Source: Candidatus Propionivibrio dominans (GTDB lineage Bacteria; Pseudomonadota; Gammaproteobacteria; Burkholderiales; Rhodocyclaceae). From it: DNA of 64,000 nucleotides. The position numbers were made by a program, and so were the translations under genes. The notes under the pieces were generated by a model that was not told the origin of the DNA, made no database searches, and saw only the letters and a program-made list of their open reading frames with translations. Shown here in pieces: positions 41,505-50,975 of the stretch (within the stretch, counting starts at the first letter, position 1; every line of letters begins with the position of its first letter). The stretch is taken from positions 1-64,000 of the forward strand of contig JADJNC010000005.1 in NCBI GenBank assembly GCA_016709335.1, in the 5' to 3' direction.

Positions 41505-42907
41505 TGCGGGACCTTGACCGCCAGTTCAGCGGGCCACGGGGCCTGGCCGTCGAGCTTGAGCCAGGCGATTCCGGGCAGGCCGGTCTTGATCTGCGTCAGG
41601 TTCTTTTGCAGCAGCTCGCGACCGATCTGCGCCTTGACGCGGAACATCAGCTTTTGCCGCTCGCTCGCCGTTTCAACCGTCTTCGGCGTGAACTGCGCGG
41701 TACTGGCGACGAACGAGACCCTGGCCGGGATCACGTACTGCGGCGCGGCGTCCAGCACGATATGGACTTCGCTGCCCAGCGCCAGCTTGCCGGCCACGGT
41801 TTCGGGCACGAAGAAGGTCATGAAGACGTCGCCCAGATCGACCAGATTGAGCACCTTGCCGCCGGCGGCCAGCACCTCGCCGGGCTGGGCGATGCGATAT
41901 TGCACGCGGCCGTCGCGTGGCGCGGTAAGCGAACTGTCGTCGATGTCGACCTTGATGCGGACGATGGTCGCCTGTACGGCGTCAACCGTCGAGCGTGCCC
42001 CGGCCACCTGCGCACGCGCGGCAGCGATGGTCGCCTGCGCCGCCTGCACCTGCGCCCTGGCCGCGCCGACCGCCGCCTGCACGCTGCGCACGCGGGCCCG
42101 ATCATCGTCGAGTTCCTGCCCCGACGAGGCGCCTTCGCGCGTCAGTGTCTCCGAGCGCACCAGGCGCCGTTGCGCGGCGTCGAGTTCGCTCTCGCGTTGC
42201 GTAACGAGGGCCAGCGCTGCTTGCCGCTCGCTTTCGCGCACCGTGACCTGGGCTTCGGCGCTGGCTACCGCAGTGATCGATTGCTGGTGCCTGGCGCTCG
42301 CTTCGTCGCGTTGCGCTTCGAGGGTCTGCACCTGCATGTGCGCCAGCGTCTGGCCCGCTTTGACGAAGTCGCCATCGGCGACCAGGATGTCCTGCACACG
42401 TCCGCTGAACTTGCTTGAGACATCGATTTCAGTGGCTTCAATGCGGCCATTGCTGCTCACGAACCCTTCGCCAGGCCCCTTGGGGCGCAGCATTTGCCAG
42501 GCCAGCAGGGCGGCCGCCGCGAGTACGGTGACGACGAGGGCTGGAATAAGCCATTTTTTCCATTTCTCCAGCAGCGAGCGCACCGCCGACATGGGCGGCG
42601 GAGCAGTCGCTGGCCTGGCTGGCGGGGTGAGCTTTGCGGTGGCTGGCGGGCTAGCCGCCGGGTTGGCCTCAGGTATGACGTCGGGAGTGGCTGGTGCAGC
42701 ACCCCTTGCAGCGTCTTGTGCACTGGCTGGTGCGGGGGGAGGCGGTGCAGCCGTTGGGCTGACTGTTACGCTCACCGGTTCGGCTGCCACCGGGGTATCC
42801 GCCGGGGTGACTGCGGCGGCGAGCGGCGGGGCAAACGTTACCGTGACCGTTACTGAAGCCGGCGGCGTAGGCGGTGCGATGACCGGTGGGGTGGCGGTAG
42901 TGTTCAT
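41501..42907 (-). CDS. HlyD-type periplasmic adaptor with Pro/Ala-rich N-terminus
   Basis: This 468-residue adaptor has an unusual N-terminal stretch of about 110 residues rich in Pro, Ala and Thr before its single membrane helix (about 118-137, [20 protein letters not shown] region). The HlyD plan follows: [20 protein letters not shown], a coiled-coil hairpin (about 190-300) and [20 protein letters not shown]. The Pro-rich part would lie in the cytosol and has no obvious fold. It overlaps both neighbours by four bases, so it is translated with the outer membrane factor and RbbA. Confidence 0.9.
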   Translation of the reverse strand: MNTTATPPVIAPPTPPASVTVTVTFAPPLAAAVTPADTPVAAEPVSVTVSPTAAPPPPAPASAQDAARGAAPATPDVIPEANPAASPPATAKLTPPARPATAPPPMSAVRSLLEKWKKWLIPALVVTVLAAAALLAWQMLRPKGPGEGFVSSNGRIEATEIDVSSKFSGRVQDILVADGDFVKAGQTLAHMQVQTLEAQRDEASARHQQSITAVASAEAQVTVRESERQAALALVTQRESELDAAQRRLVRSETLTREGASSGQELDDDRARVRSVQAAVGAARAQVQAAQATIAAARAQVAGARSTVDAVQATIVRIKVDIDDSSLTAPRDGRVQYRIAQPGEVLAAGGKVLNLVDLGDVFMTFFVPETVAGKLALGSEVHIVLDAAPQYVIPARVSFVASTAQFTPKTVETASERQKLMFRVKAQIGRELLQKNLTQIKTGLPGIAWLKLDGQAPWPAELAVKVPQ

Positions 42908-44388
42908 GGGGCGCTCGTGGCTGGTGGGGGTTCAGGCGGTTTAGACTTTTCGCCTGCGGGTGGCGAATCGAAATCCAGCGCGCCGCCGCCGAGAGCGGCA
43001 TACAGGCTGACCTGGCTGCTCAGCAGTTCGCGCCGCGTCTGCACGAGTTGTTGCTCGGCGTCGAGCAGGTCGCGCTGGGCATCGAGTACGTCGAGAAAAG
43101 CCGAGGCGCCGTTATTGAAGCGCAACTGCGAAAGCCGTGCACGCTCCACCTGCGTCGCCAGCGCTGTGCGGGCAATCGCGACCTGCTGCCTTAGCCAGAC
43201 ACGTGCCGAAAGCGCATCGGATACGTCACGGAAGGCAAGCTGCACGGTTTTCTCATATTGGGTCACGGCCAGATCGCGACGCGTTTCAGCCAGGCTCAGG
43301 TTGTTTTTCCTGCGCCCACCGTCGAAGATCGGCAGCGAAATGCTCGGCGAAAATAGCCAGGCGAGGCTACCCGAGGCGAACAGGTCATTGAGTTCGACAC
43401 TCGCTGTACCCAGCGAGCCAAGCAAGGCAATGCGCGGGAAAAATGCGGCACGTGCCGCACCGATGTTGGCGTTTGCGGCTTTCAGCAGATGTTCGGCAGC
43501 GACGATGTCGGGGCGTTGCAGAAGCAGATCGGAAGGCAGGCCGGGGCGCAGTTCGCGAAATACATTGCTTTCATCGAACTGGCCTTGCTCGGGGGGCAGC
43601 TCGACGGGAGCCCCGACCAGCAGGGTCAGGGCATTGAACTGGGCCGCTCGCGCCAGTTCAAGCTGGGCGCCAAGCGCCTGGGCCTGGGTCAGCAGGGTTT
43701 GCACCTCGGTCAGGTTGAAGCGCGAGGTCGAGCCGACCTCGACGCGGCGGGTGTATATGCGAAAACTTTCCTCGCGGCTGGCGATGGTCTGGCGCGCCAG
43801 GGCAATACGCTCGTCAAGTCCGCGTAAGGCCAGATAGTTATTGGCAACCTGTGCCACCAGCCCGATGCTGGCTGCGCGGCTAGCGGCGTCGGTGGCCAGA
43901 TATGTTTCCAGCGCCGCGTCCTCCAGGCTGCGTACGCGTCCCCAGAAGTCGATCTCCCAGCTCGCCAGGCCCAGTCCGACCTGATACTGGCTGGCGACCA
44001 GCGGCCTGCCGGTAAGGCTCATCCTGGCCGGCGTTCGCGAGCGGTCTTCTCTGGCTAGTGCGCCAATGGTGGGGAACAGGTCAGCGCGCTGGATACCGTA
44101 GGCGGCACGCGCTTCCTCGACACGCAGCACGGCGCTGCGCAGGTCACGGTTGTTGTCCAGCGCCAGGCTGATCAGCGACTGAAGTTGCGGGTCGGTGAAA
44201 TAATCGCGCCAGCCGATGGCCGCCGCGCTGACACCGTCCTGAGTGGTAACGGACGCATAGACGGGTGACACCGGCAAGGCGGGCACCTCGTAGGGCGGTG
44301 CCATCGAGGCGCAGCCCGCCATGAGCAGGGCGATGCCAGCGATCCTGAGGCCGGACAATCCTGCATCGAGTATCCGGCTGGCGTCCAT
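42904..44388 (-). CDS. Outer membrane factor lipoprotein, NodT family
   Basis: The 494-residue product has a lipobox (ALLMAGC, Cys26) and two efflux repeats (ASWEIDFWGRVRSLEDAALE; SPSISLPIFDGGRRKNNL). It is the first gene of a four-gene operon and supplies the channel for the RbbA-type exporter. E. coli rbbA operons as I know them lack an outer membrane factor gene, so its presence here makes the export role clearer. A Pro-rich tail ends the protein. Confidence 0.9.
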   Translation of the reverse strand: MDASRILDAGLSGLRIAGIALLMAGCASMAPPYEVPALPVSPVYASVTTQDGVSAAAIGWRDYFTDPQLQSLISLALDNNRDLRSAVLRVEEARAAYGIQRADLFPTIGALAREDRSRTPARMSLTGRPLVASQYQVGLGLASWEIDFWGRVRSLEDAALETYLATDAASRAASIGLVAQVANNYLALRGLDERIALARQTIASREESFRIYTRRVEVGSTSRFNLTEVQTLLTQAQALGAQLELARAAQFNALTLLVGAPVELPPEQGQFDESNVFRELRPGLPSDLLLQRPDIVAAEHLLKAANANIGAARAAFFPRIALLGSLGTASVELNDLFASGSLAWLFSPSISLPIFDGGRRKNNLSLAETRRDLAVTQYEKTVQLAFRDVSDALSARVWLRQQVAIARTALATQVERARLSQLRFNNGASAFLDVLDAQRDLLDAEQQLVQTRRELLSSQVSLYAALGGGALDFDSPPAGEKSKPPEPPPATSAP

Positions 44389-44521
44389 TCAAACCTCCGG
44401 GCCAGCCGGAATGCTGGCGCTTACCCGGCGCAGCGCCTGCACGCCGGAAACGAACAGGACGGAGGGGAAGTTTTCGATCCTGTGCAGGGGAATGCTCGTG
44501 CTCATGCCGATAACCCGTCGA

Positions 44522-45316
44522 TCAGCCCAGCACGTGACAGCCGCCGTCAACAAACACCACGTTGCCGGTCATGTGCAGCGACCAGTCGCTGACCAGACCG
44601 GCAGCCACCGAACCCACATCGTCGATGCTGACCAGGTGATGTTGCGGAGAATGCTGTGCGACCTGCTCAAGCAATTCGTCGAAATGATCGATACCGGAGG
44701 CGGCGCGGGTCAGGATCGGCCCTGGCGACAAGGCATGGACACGGATACCCTGCGGGCCGAACTCCACAGCCATCTGACGCATCACCGACTCCAGCGCGGC
44801 CTTCACCGGCCCCATGATATTGTAATGATCGATGACCTTCTGCGCCCCGTAATAACTGAGAGTCAGCAGCGCGCCGCCCTGCCCCATCAGCGGTTCGGCG
44901 AGCCGGGCCATGCGGATGAACGAATGGCATGAGACATCCGTCGCGCGGGCGAAGCCGGCGGCAGAGCAATCTATGACGCGGCCATGCAGATCCTCCTTCG
45001 GGGCGTAGGCGATGGCGTGCAGCGCGAAATCGAGCTTTCCCCATTGTTTTTGAATGGCGGCGAAGACGGCCTCAAGATGACCCGGCTGCTCGACGTCACA
45101 GGGCAGGATGAGCGGACTGCCGAACTGTTCGGCGAGCGGGCGCACGAAGGGTTCGGCATGCGCGTTGAGGTAGGTAATGGCCAGCTCGGCGCCCAGTGCG
45201 TGCATCGCCCTGGCGCAGCCATAAGCGATACTCTGGTTGTTGGCGATACCGATCACCAGCCCCTTCTTGCCGGCGAGGTTGATCGATGTCGTACCGGTAT
45301 TTCCTTGATTGGTCAT
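44522..45316 (-). CDS. fabI: Enoyl-[acyl-carrier-protein] reductase, FabI type
   Basis: The 264-residue protein shows the FabI pattern: GLVIGIANNQSIAYGCARA for NAD(P)H binding, LPCDVEQ, HAIAYAPKEDL, and the catalytic SYYGAQKVIDHYNIMGPVKA with Tyr-x6-Lys (Y-NIMGPV-K). FabI reduces enoyl-ACP in fatty acid elongation. This copy directly follows the PHA synthase gene (16 bp), and from memory such pairs occur in stress or low-oxygen gene clusters of betaproteobacteria, so it may be an auxiliary enzyme. A short remnant of a second copy lies at 36030. The set of catalytic residues is complete. Confidence 0.9.
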   Translation of the reverse strand: MTNQGNTGTTSINLAGKKGLVIGIANNQSIAYGCARAMHALGAELAITYLNAHAEPFVRPLAEQFGSPLILPCDVEQPGHLEAVFAAIQKQWGKLDFALHAIAYAPKEDLHGRVIDCSAAGFARATDVSCHSFIRMARLAEPLMGQGGALLTLSYYGAQKVIDHYNIMGPVKAALESVMRQMAVEFGPQGIRVHALSPGPILTRAASGIDHFDELLEQVAQHSPQHHLVSIDDVGSVAAGLVSDWSLHMTGNVVFVDGGCHVLG

Positions 45317-45332
45317 GGCCAGGGATTCCCGG

Positions 45333-47089
45333 TTATTTCTGCATGACGTAGGTGCCCGGCGCCGGGCAGATCGGCTTCAGACCTTTTGCCGCCGCGCCCA
45401 TGGCCGGGGCGGCAACAGGCTGACCCGAGCGGGTCTGCAACCGGGCCGCCCAGTCCGGCCACCACGATCCTTCATGCTGGGGTGCCGTCTTGAGCCAGGT
45501 GTCGGGGTCCAGGTAATTGCTGTCGTGTGCTCGCGTCAGCACCTGATAGCTGCGCCTGGGAACGCCCGGCGGATTGACGATGCCGACGTTGTGCCCACCC
45601 GAAGTGAGCAGGAAAGTGAGTTCGACATCGGCCAGCAAATGCAGCTTGTAAACCGAGCGCCACGGTGCCACATGGTCACGCAGCGTACCAACGCAGTAGA
45701 TCGGACACTGGATGTCGGTCAGTGCGACCGGCTTGTCGCCCACCGGGTAGCGCCCGCTGGCCAGGTCGTTGTGCACAAACAGGCGGAACAGATACTCGGT
45801 GTGCATGCGGTAAGGCAAGCGCGTGCCATCGGCGTTCCAGGCCAGCAGGTCGCTTACCGGCGTGCGCTCGCCCATCAGGTAATCCTTGAGCATCCGCGAC
45901 CACACCAGATCGTTCGAATTCAGTAACTGGAAGGCTCCGGCCATCTGCGTGTTGTCGAGATAGCCCTGGTCCCACATGATGTCTTCAAGAAAAGTGATCT
46001 GGCTGTCGTCGATGAACAGCGCCAGTTCGCCCGGCTCGGTGAAATCGGTCTGCGCCGCGAGCAATGAAATCGTCGCCAGCCGGTCATCCGCATCACGGCC
46101 CATGGCCGCTGCCGCAATCGTCAGCAAGGTGCCGCCGAGGCAGTAGCCGACGGCGTGCACCTTCTCTCCGGGAACGACCTTGCCGACGGCATCGAGCGCA
46201 TCCATCACACCAAGACGCAGGTAGTCGTCCATGCCCAGATCGCGTTCTGCGGAAGACGGATTCAACCACGAGATGACAAATACAGTATGCCCTTGCTCGA
46301 CCAGGTACTTGATCAGGGAATTGCCCGGCGACAGGTCGAGGATGTAGTACTTCATGATCCACGCCGGAACAATCAGGATCGGCTCCGGCCGCACCCTGGT
46401 GCCGGCCGCTTCGTATTGAATCAGCTCGATCAGGCGGTTGCGGTAGATCACCTTGCCTGGCGTGACCGCGACATTCCGGCCCACCTGCCAGGCTTCGCTT
46501 CCCTCGGGTGGTGCCTGCGTTTGCTGGCGCTGCGCATCTTCGAGCAGGTTCTGGAAACCTTGCCAGAGATTGGCACCGCCGGTGTGCGCCGTGCGCGCCA
46601 GCACTTCGGGGTTGCTCCAGATGAAGTTGGACGGCGAAACGATGTCGAGCAACTGTCTGATGGTGAAACTGACCACATCCTCGTGGTGCCGCGAGACACC
46701 GCGCACGCCGGTAGTGGCGTCTTGCCACCACTGCTCGTTGAGCAGGAAGGCCTGACTGATGACATTGAATGGCCAGGCCTGCCAGGCCGGATCGGAAAAA
46801 CGGCGGTCGTTCAGCTTCGCTTCGATACAGGGTTTGAATGACGGTTGCAGCGCTTGCAGCGCATTGCACGACAATACTTGCAGCAGGTGCACCGACTTGC
46901 GTGCCAGTTCCGCCTGTTCGGCCGGATTATGGGACAGGTGGGTGAGCCAGTCTTCGAAGGCCATGCGCATCGCCGCCGGCGAAATGCCTCCGGTCAGATG
47001 CGAAAACTGGGCATGGACCAATCGATCAAGGTCGCCGCCAGGCAAAGGCGGTACGCTGGCAGGCGACGTAGCGGAGGCGTTCATCATAT
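45333..47089 (-). CDS. phaC: Poly(3-hydroxyalkanoate) synthase, class I-like
   Basis: The product is about 585 residues, with the synthase lipase-like box GYCLGGT (nucleophile Cys), the conserved Asp in TLRDHVAPW and the His in [14 protein letters not shown]. It polymerises (R)-3-hydroxyacyl-CoA into storage granules. The frame is open to 47117 ([10 protein letters not shown]), but I prefer the ATG pair near 47084-47089. A palindrome at 47227-47244 is oriented toward it with GATGAT at the predicted -10 spacing, so stress-linked expression with fabI is inferred. No phaA or phaB is adjacent. Confidence 0.9.
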
Positions 47090-47226
47090 GAAACTCACTT
47101 TCCGGTTTGGTTGGCATCGTGCTGACCTGAAGCGAAGGCTGAAGGTCATGAAAACCCTGCTCGTTCAGGGTGGGAACGCGGTGGCTGCGCTACCGTCGGA
47201 ATCATCGCCAATCTGACGTTCGCCGA

Positions 47227-47244
47227 CTGTGCGCCAACGCACAT
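47227..47244 (-). promoter_or_regulatory. Stress palindrome copy 7, toward phaC-fabI
   Basis: CTGTGCG-CCAA-CGCACAT; on the minus strand it reads CGCTATGTGCG, the extended upstream half. GATGAT at 47201-47206 is 32 bp from the centre. The phaC start is about 140 bp downstream. No gene lies in 47118-47432. Confidence 0.65.
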
Positions 47245-47358
47245 AGCGGCAAGCGAGGAGGCCTGGCATTGCGCAATAAACTGAAAAAATGGCACGGCGC
47301 AGGTACGCGAGCGAAGGCGCGTGTAGCAGAAAGGGTAATTTCCGGAAAAAGTTGGCTT

Positions 47359-47376
47359 ATGTGTGCTAGCGCACAG
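47359..47376 (+). promoter_or_regulatory. Stress palindrome copy 8, toward the BON gene
   Basis: ATGTGTG-CTAG-CGCACAG, with one base differing from the oriented consensus. CATATT at 47397-47402 is 32 bp from the centre and the BON start is at 47433, giving a short leader with CGTAACGGA as likely ribosome site. Confidence 0.65.
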
Positions 47377-47432
47377 TTCGCAATTCTCATTTCGGACATA
47401 TTCAGTCTTTCTTACCGTAACGGAAGACGATC

Positions 47433-47648
47433 ATGAAAACCGACGTGCAGTTGCAGCAGGACGTCATCGCAGTACTGAAGCGCGAACGCTCGGTTAAGGG
47501 AGCCGATATTGGCGTCGAGGTTAAAGAGGGCAATGTGACTTTGATCGGTACAGTCAAATCGTGGGCTGAACGTGACCTGGCCCTGCTTTGTGCCTGGGGT
47601 GCGCCTGGCATACGGAATATTGCGCACAAGCTCATTGTCACCAACTGA
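47433..47648 (+). CDS. Small BON-domain protein
   Basis: The 71-residue protein starts MKTDVQLQQDVIAVLKRERS and holds one BON domain (GVEVKEGNVTLIGTVKSWAERDL, then APGIRNIAHKLIV). It has no signal peptide, unlike the lipoproteins at 11862 and 61275. A broken relative is at 35509. Its function is unknown; related small BON proteins rise under osmotic or oxygen stress. Palindrome copy 8 with a matching -10 box lies directly upstream. Confidence 0.85.
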   Translation: MKTDVQLQQDVIAVLKRERSVKGADIGVEVKEGNVTLIGTVKSWAERDLALLCAWGAPGIRNIAHKLIVTN

Positions 47649-47660
47649 CCCGCTCAATAA

Positions 47661-47780
47661 GCCGTCACACCGGCGAAAGCCGGTGTCCAGTATCTTGGAT
47701 TTTCTGGATTCCGGCTTTTGCCCCGAAGGTGACAGGGCCTAGGGCTCAAATACCCCTGGGGTGCGCCGGAATGACGAATT
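47661..47780. repeat. REP-like palindromic repeat region
   Basis: A perfect hairpin ACACCGGC-GAAA-GCCGGTGT at 47667-47686 is followed by CCAG, CTGGATTCCGGC and GCCGGAATGACG pieces. The same modules occur at 50250-50345, 62440-62540 and 63800-63835, so this is one member of a dispersed extragenic repeat family. Confidence 0.65.
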
Positions 47781-47886
47781 GACACATGTTCAGCGGTTCC
47801 TTAGCTTTTTCCCGAGTCAGGCACGCGCATGCGAAGGCAGCACATGAAGCGCAGTAATACTTTAATCAACCCCCGCAGAGATTTTC

Positions 47887-48438
47887 ATGATCCACTACCA
47901 GATTGCCGTTATTGTCGGCAGCCTTCGCCGCGATTCGTTCAACCGCAAGCTGGCTAACGCCATTGTGAAACTGGCGCCGCCAGAGTTCTCGTTCCAGCAG
48001 GTGCAGATCGGCGACTTGCCGCTCTACAACCAGGACGACGACGCGAACCCGTCGGTACCCGTCAAACGCTTGAAGCGGGAACTAACAGCAGCTCAGGGCT
48101 TCCTGTTCGTCACCACCGAATACAATCGATCAATCGCCGGGGTGCTCAAGAACGCCATCGACCATGCCTCGCGCCCTTACGGCCAAAGCGCCTGGGCAGG
48201 CAAGCCCGCCGGGATATTGGGCGTTTCGGCAGGCGCCATTGGAACGGCCATGGCGCAACAGCATTTGCGCAACGTTCTCGCCTACCTGGACGTGCCAACG
48301 CTTGGCCAGCCTGAAGCCTACATTCAGGCCAAGGAAGGCTTGTTCGACGAGTCGGGCAATCTCGGTACAGACAGAAAAAAATTCCTGCAGGGCTGGATGG
48401 ACATCTATGTTGCGTGGGTAAAAAAACATGTCGTCTGA
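47887..48438 (+). CDS. NADPH-dependent FMN reductase family protein
   Basis: This 183-residue flavodoxin-like protein has the signature IVGSLRRDSFNRKLANAI for flavin phosphate binding, TTEYNRSIAGVLKNAIDHAS, and GKPAGILGVSAGAIGTAMAQ. Members (chromate reductase, azoreductase, SsuE-like) reduce quinones, flavins or metals with NAD(P)H and protect from oxidative stress. The length is typical. It follows the BON gene at 238 bp, separated by a REP-like repeat, so it is probably its own unit. Confidence 0.9.
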   Translation: MIHYQIAVIVGSLRRDSFNRKLANAIVKLAPPEFSFQQVQIGDLPLYNQDDDANPSVPVKRLKRELTAAQGFLFVTTEYNRSIAGVLKNAIDHASRPYGQSAWAGKPAGILGVSAGAIGTAMAQQHLRNVLAYLDVPTLGQPEAYIQAKEGLFDESGNLGTDRKKFLQGWMDIYVAWVKKHVV

Positions 48439-48606
48439 TCGACTCCGGAGAACCCGATTTGATGTTTTGCCCGCCGAGAGGATACATATCAATGCCTTCA
48501 TGAAAGCCGCCAGAATTTTCCTGGCCCCGCTTTCACCAGGAGATGAATCTGGATACTTGAACATTGCTCTACTACAGATAACAGCACAGGAGCTGGATCT
48601 TAAGCA

Positions 48607-48720
48607 TGAGATCGTTGTGCCACCCTATTGAACATCTCCGCTCCAAGCACATCGGCTGGCTGCGTTCGGCCATGTTTGTTGAACAAATCGCTCGGCGTTT
48701 CGGCAGCGCTGTTTGGATAC
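48607..48720 (+). pseudogene. N-terminal remnant of a VIT1-type gene
   Basis: MRSLCHPIEHLRSKHIGWLR matches MRSLHRHIEHHRTERIGWLR at the start of the intact gene at 49509. After SAM the match is lost and the frame stops at about 48727. The rest of 48439-48859 shows no other gene. It is a second broken copy, besides 35398. Confidence 0.65.
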
Positions 48721-48859
48721 TGGTATGAAATCAGCGATTGACTGCGCTGCCCAGCGTCAGCAATACTTCCGTAAGGCTCTCCGGGTTCCCCATCCTTGCC
48801 TGCAAGCTGAGGCGAAATCACGAATTTCTGGCGCTACCGGGTTTTCAGGATGTCTTTGT

Positions 48860-49489
48860 ATGGCCGATTACCTATCCAGATGGCGTACTCAAAATGGTGT
48901 GGATCTCGCCATGCGACTGATGCGCGCTGAAGACGCACAGCGTGTCAAGCTTGCGTTGAACCAGCTTTCGCCAGACTCGCGGCGTCACCGTTACTTCCGC
49001 GCGGTAGCCGATTTCTCGGACGAGATGGTGACAGATCTGGTAGTCATCGATCCCTTGAAGCAATGGGCGGTTCTCGTCGTGCATGTTGAAAAGGGGATTG
49101 AAATCGCGGTCGCTGGCGGTCGTTTTGTTGCAGAGAGCGACATCACTTGTGAATTTTCCCTGCTTGTCGACGATCGCTGGCAAGGGCAAGGTGTCGGGGA
49201 GCATATCCTGCTGGCGCTGATTGGCGAAGCCAGCCACCGCGGGCTGACGAAGATGACCGGCTACGTGTTGTCGGAGAACAGCTCAATGATTGCACTGGCT
49301 CGTTCAATGGATTTCCAGGTCAACGAGAGTGAGGAAGGCGAGTCCGTCAAGAAGCTGATCCGGAGCCTGCACAGACCATCTGCTGGCAAGTTGGACCGTC
49401 TGGCCCGCAAGGTCTTTGGCCGAGGAGGCAAGACAACACCGGTGAAGGCTGTTCGGGAGCCGCCGGGTTTTGAAAGTGAAAAAAATTGA
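48860..49489 (+). CDS. GNAT-family acetyltransferase
   Basis: The chosen ATG at 48860 has AGGA nine bases upstream and gives 209 residues. The GNAT core is clear: LRLMRAEDAQRVKLALNQLS-like start, EFSLLVDDRWQGQGVGEHIL with the acetyl-CoA loop Q-G-Q-G-V-G, and VLSENSSMIALARSMDF. The sequence resembles the GNAT part of protein lysine acetyltransferases (SPDSRRHRYF segment) without the large CoA-ligase domain. It ends in a basic tail. The VIT1-type gene starts 20 bp after its stop, so they may be co-transcribed. The frame extends upstream to 48713 without a good start. Confidence 0.8.
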   Translation: MADYLSRWRTQNGVDLAMRLMRAEDAQRVKLALNQLSPDSRRHRYFRAVADFSDEMVTDLVVIDPLKQWAVLVVHVEKGIEIAVAGGRFVAESDITCEFSLLVDDRWQGQGVGEHILLALIGEASHRGLTKMTGYVLSENSSMIALARSMDFQVNESEEGESVKKLIRSLHRPSAGKLDRLARKVFGRGGKTTPVKAVREPPGFESEKN

Positions 49490-49508
49490 AATCACTAAAC
49501 ATGACACC

Positions 49509-50210
49509 ATGAGATCATTACATCGCCATATTGAACACCACCGTACCGAGCGCATCGGCTGGCTGCGAGCCGCCGTGCTCGGTGCCAACGATGGCATCGT
49601 CTCTACCGCCAGCCTGGTTCTCGGCGTTGCGGCCGCGAGTGCCAGCCACGCCAGCATCCTGCTGACCGGGGTCGCGGCGCTGGTGGCCGGGGCCATGTCG
49701 ATGGCTGCCGGCGAGTATGTCTCCGTGCATTCCCAGGCAGATACCGAAAACGCCGACCTGGCGCGCGAGCGCGCCGAACTCGAAAAGAATCCGGGCGCCG
49801 AACATAAGGAGTTGGCGGCCATCTATATCTCCCGTGGACTGGAACCTGTCCTGGCGCAGCAGGTCGCCGAGCAACTGATGATGCACGACGCCCTCGGTGC
49901 CCACGCACGCGATGAGCTCGGCATCTCCGATACCCTCAGCGCGCGACCGCTTCAGGCAGCGCTGGCCTCGGCGGCCAGTTTCGCCGTCGGTGCGATGTTG
50001 CCGCTGGCGGTAACCGCACTGGCATCCGAGCGTGTTCTGATTTCCTGGGTAGCGGGAACCTCGCTGGCATTCCTGGCCCTGCTTGGCGCCATTGCCGCCA
50101 GGGCTGGCGGTGCCAGCGTACTGACCGGCGCCTGGCGCGTTACCTTCTGGGGTGCGCTGGCGATGGCGATCACGGCGGGTGTCGGCTCACTCTTTGGTGC
50201 AGTCGTCTGA
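49509..50210 (+). CDS. VIT1/CCC1 family Fe2+/Mn2+ transporter
   Basis: This 233-residue membrane protein starts MRSLHRHIEHHRTERIGWLR and has the VIT signature GANDGIVSTASLVLGV, about five helices, and a charged cytosolic part between helices 2 and 3 (ERAELEKNPGAEHKELAAIY) that binds metal in the family. Such transporters move iron or manganese out of the cytosol. Fragments of this gene occur at 35398 and 48607, so the family has been copied and lost locally. The stop coincides with the left end of a MITE-like repeat (50207). Confidence 0.9.
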   Translation: MRSLHRHIEHHRTERIGWLRAAVLGANDGIVSTASLVLGVAAASASHASILLTGVAALVAGAMSMAAGEYVSVHSQADTENADLARERAELEKNPGAEHKELAAIYISRGLEPVLAQQVAEQLMMHDALGAHARDELGISDTLSARPLQAALASAASFAVGAMLPLAVTALASERVLISWVAGTSLAFLALLGAIAARAGGASVLTGAWRVTFWGALAMAITAGVGSLFGAVV

Positions 50211-50408
50211 GAGTATGTGTAAAAATCATTACCGCCTGATTTCCACGCTCGTCACCCCGGCGGAAGCCGGGGTCCAGCTTGTTGATCTGATTGTTTTAAT
50301 GGATATCAGAGGAAGGTACTGGATTCCGGCTTCCGCCGGAATGAGCGCGAAGCCTGGCCTCGGACCACGATTTGGGAGGTATTAATCCATTAATTAACAG
50401 CCTCTGAG
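50207..50408 (+). repeat. MITE-like element, copy A
   Basis: About 200 bp begins CTGAGAGT and ends CCTCTGAG, with two internal REP-type hairpins (CCCCGGC-GGAA-GCCGGGG and ATTCCGGC-TTCC-GCCGGAAT) and a common core GATATCAGAGGAAGGTACTG. A second copy lies inverted at 62411-62574. It has no coding capacity. It starts within the stop codon of the VIT1-type gene. The rest of 50211-50597 is featureless. Confidence 0.7.
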
Positions 50409-50597
50409 CTGGGTGCGCCAGCCATCACGATGCTTGTTTCGTAGCGAGTGAAGCTGGAACAGCGCGACGCCTTCGACTGCCGTGCCAGCAACGATCTTCG
50501 TAATTCGCCGGGCGAAATACACAACGGACATTACACCGGATGCCAAGGGTGCAATGACCCTTGGTAATTGCGAGCCGGCTGGTCAAGATAGTTGCTT

Positions 50598-50840
50598 TCA
50601 ATTGCGGCTGGGGTCGTTCGGGCGCCTGTCCTGGTTATTGCGGACTCCGTCTCCATCCCGGTCGCGATCATTCTGGTTCGGGACGCCATCGCGGTCACGG
50701 TCACCGTGCTGCCGACCTTGATTGTAGCCGTGGTCACGATCGCCAGGCTGCTGACCTTGATAATGATTGGGAACATCATAAACAGCACAACTGGCAAGCA
50801 TCGCGCAAAGTGCGATGAGTAATACACTAACTTTTTTCAT
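50598..50840 (-). CDS. Small lipoprotein with Asp-rich calcium-binding-like repeats (paralogue)
   Basis: This 80-residue protein starts MKKVSVLLIALCAMLASC (lipobox) and carries DRDRDGVPN and DRDGDGVRN loops, ending RRPNDPSRN. It is a paralogue of the protein at 17472, with an extra Gln/Gly/His-rich insert (about 27-45). The DxDxDG pattern suggests calcium binding as in thrombospondin type 3 repeats. Function is unknown. It lies beside a glycine-zipper protein gene, also on the minus strand, among other envelope genes. Confidence 0.8.
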   Translation of the reverse strand: MKKVSVLLIALCAMLASCAVYDVPNHYQGQQPGDRDHGYNQGRQHGDRDRDGVPNQNDRDRDGDGVRNNQDRRPNDPSRN

Positions 50841-50975
50841 ATATCCTCCTGGATAATCCGGGTTAACACATCTGAAATTACACCCGTAAAGTACGGGCTA
50901 CCTTTGCTGCTCCGCTTGTGTGGCCCGACTCCGGCACCCGCCCGGATTTCAGTCAAGCCGTTTGACATGCCGTGA

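Noticed and set aside
39963..42944. A 993-codon open frame on the plus strand
   Set aside because: It is antisense to rbbA and its adaptor gene, has no recognisable domain and follows from the codon bias of GC-rich genes on the other strand.
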